From NCBI GenBank assembly GCA_039621445.1, contig CP154956.1:40202553-40266552 (forward strand): 64,000 nt of DNA, in the 5' to 3' direction. Of this stretch, positions 63,841-64,000 are shown one piece after another. Below the pieces are notes generated by a model. It saw only the letters and a program-made list of their open reading frames with translations, had not been told where the DNA came from and searched no databases. The position numbers and the translations under genes are program-made. The stretch comes from Euglena gracilis. Its lineage: Eukaryota; Euglenida; Euglenophyceae; Euglenales. Numbering within the stretch: position 1 is the stretch's first letter; each line of letters starts with the position of its first letter.

Positions 63841-64000
63841 CACTCCCTGTCGTTGTGCTCCAAGGCAACCTAGCCTTCTGTCGTGTTGTAGAGTGCCCCC
63901 GACCCGCCTCACTCGTTGAGGACCACCCGGCCTCTCAACCGCACGCCGATTTTTCATGACAGCGATTTTTGCTTCTTGCTCGGGGTTGCCACAGATGCCC

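Larger units (their letters stand above)
60843..63990 (+). mobile_element. YR/PHD element copy with C-terminal half, linker and PHD, interrupted by a 1.8-kb insertion
   Basis: Begins with the CCGCAG leader, then goes directly into the catalytic C-half (N-half deleted), is interrupted at 61080-62885, and continues through the tail, two short introns, acidic linker and PHD finger. GCCACAGATGCCC at the window edge starts the subterminal repeat. Confidence 0.7.

Overview
The window reads as nuclear DNA of a eukaryote. It has spliceosomal-type introns (polypyrimidine tracts ending in CAG, GT donors), BED and PHD zinc fingers, hAT and DDE transposases and non-LTR retrotransposons, and no operons, tRNA or rRNA genes. 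The lineage cannot be fixed from the sequence. Almost everything recognisable is mobile DNA, much of it nested. The only candidates for host genes are a few short exons, the best being a CBS-domain exon on the minus strand at 19.78-19.90 kb.

Layout. 1-21 kb: mostly non-coding, with several families of short inverted-repeat elements (MITEs), minisatellites, an AT-rich island (13.84-14.76 kb) and the possible CBS gene. 21-25.7 kb: a decayed hAT transposase gene followed by a 603-bp non-autonomous element with an 8-bp target duplication. 26-29.4 kb: two fragments of a tyrosine-recombinase (YR) element, one keeping the C-terminal catalytic half plus a PHD finger, the other the N-terminal half. 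29.4-32.6 kb: a 43-bp tandem repeat, a BED exon and MITEs. 32.7-36.2 kb (+), 38.3-41.9 kb (-) and 44.0-48.6 kb (-): three non-LTR retrotransposons with a reverse transcriptase and a C-terminal restriction-like endonuclease. Two carry 2A-like peptides, and the one at 44-48.6 kb also has a domain resembling a Dam-type N6-adenine methyltransferase. 49-50.4 kb: TA-flanked MITEs. 50.7-64 kb: a dense cluster of YR-PHD elements and long foldback elements.

The most unusual theme is the 26-29 kb and 50-64 kb material. Copies share internal parts (YR N-half, YR C-half, PHD finger, a core of ~145-bp repeats) but have quite different terminal inverted repeats. Those termini contain long, nearly perfect palindromes. 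At 13 palindromes or short hairpins in the window the tip is a 3-base loop of type GNA (TNC on the other strand) closed by C-G. No copy in the window is an intact YR gene; the best composite protein would have a core-binding domain, YR catalytic domain, an IDLT motif resembling a SUMO-interacting motif, and a C-terminal PHD finger. The poly-C/poly-G tracts that litter the window are largely the ends of MITEs inserted at TA dinucleotides, shown by empty-site comparisons inside the window.

Many coding copies differ by one-base changes, some in homopolymers, so part of the apparent decay could be sequencing error. All functional statements rest on motif recognition by eye, without database searches.
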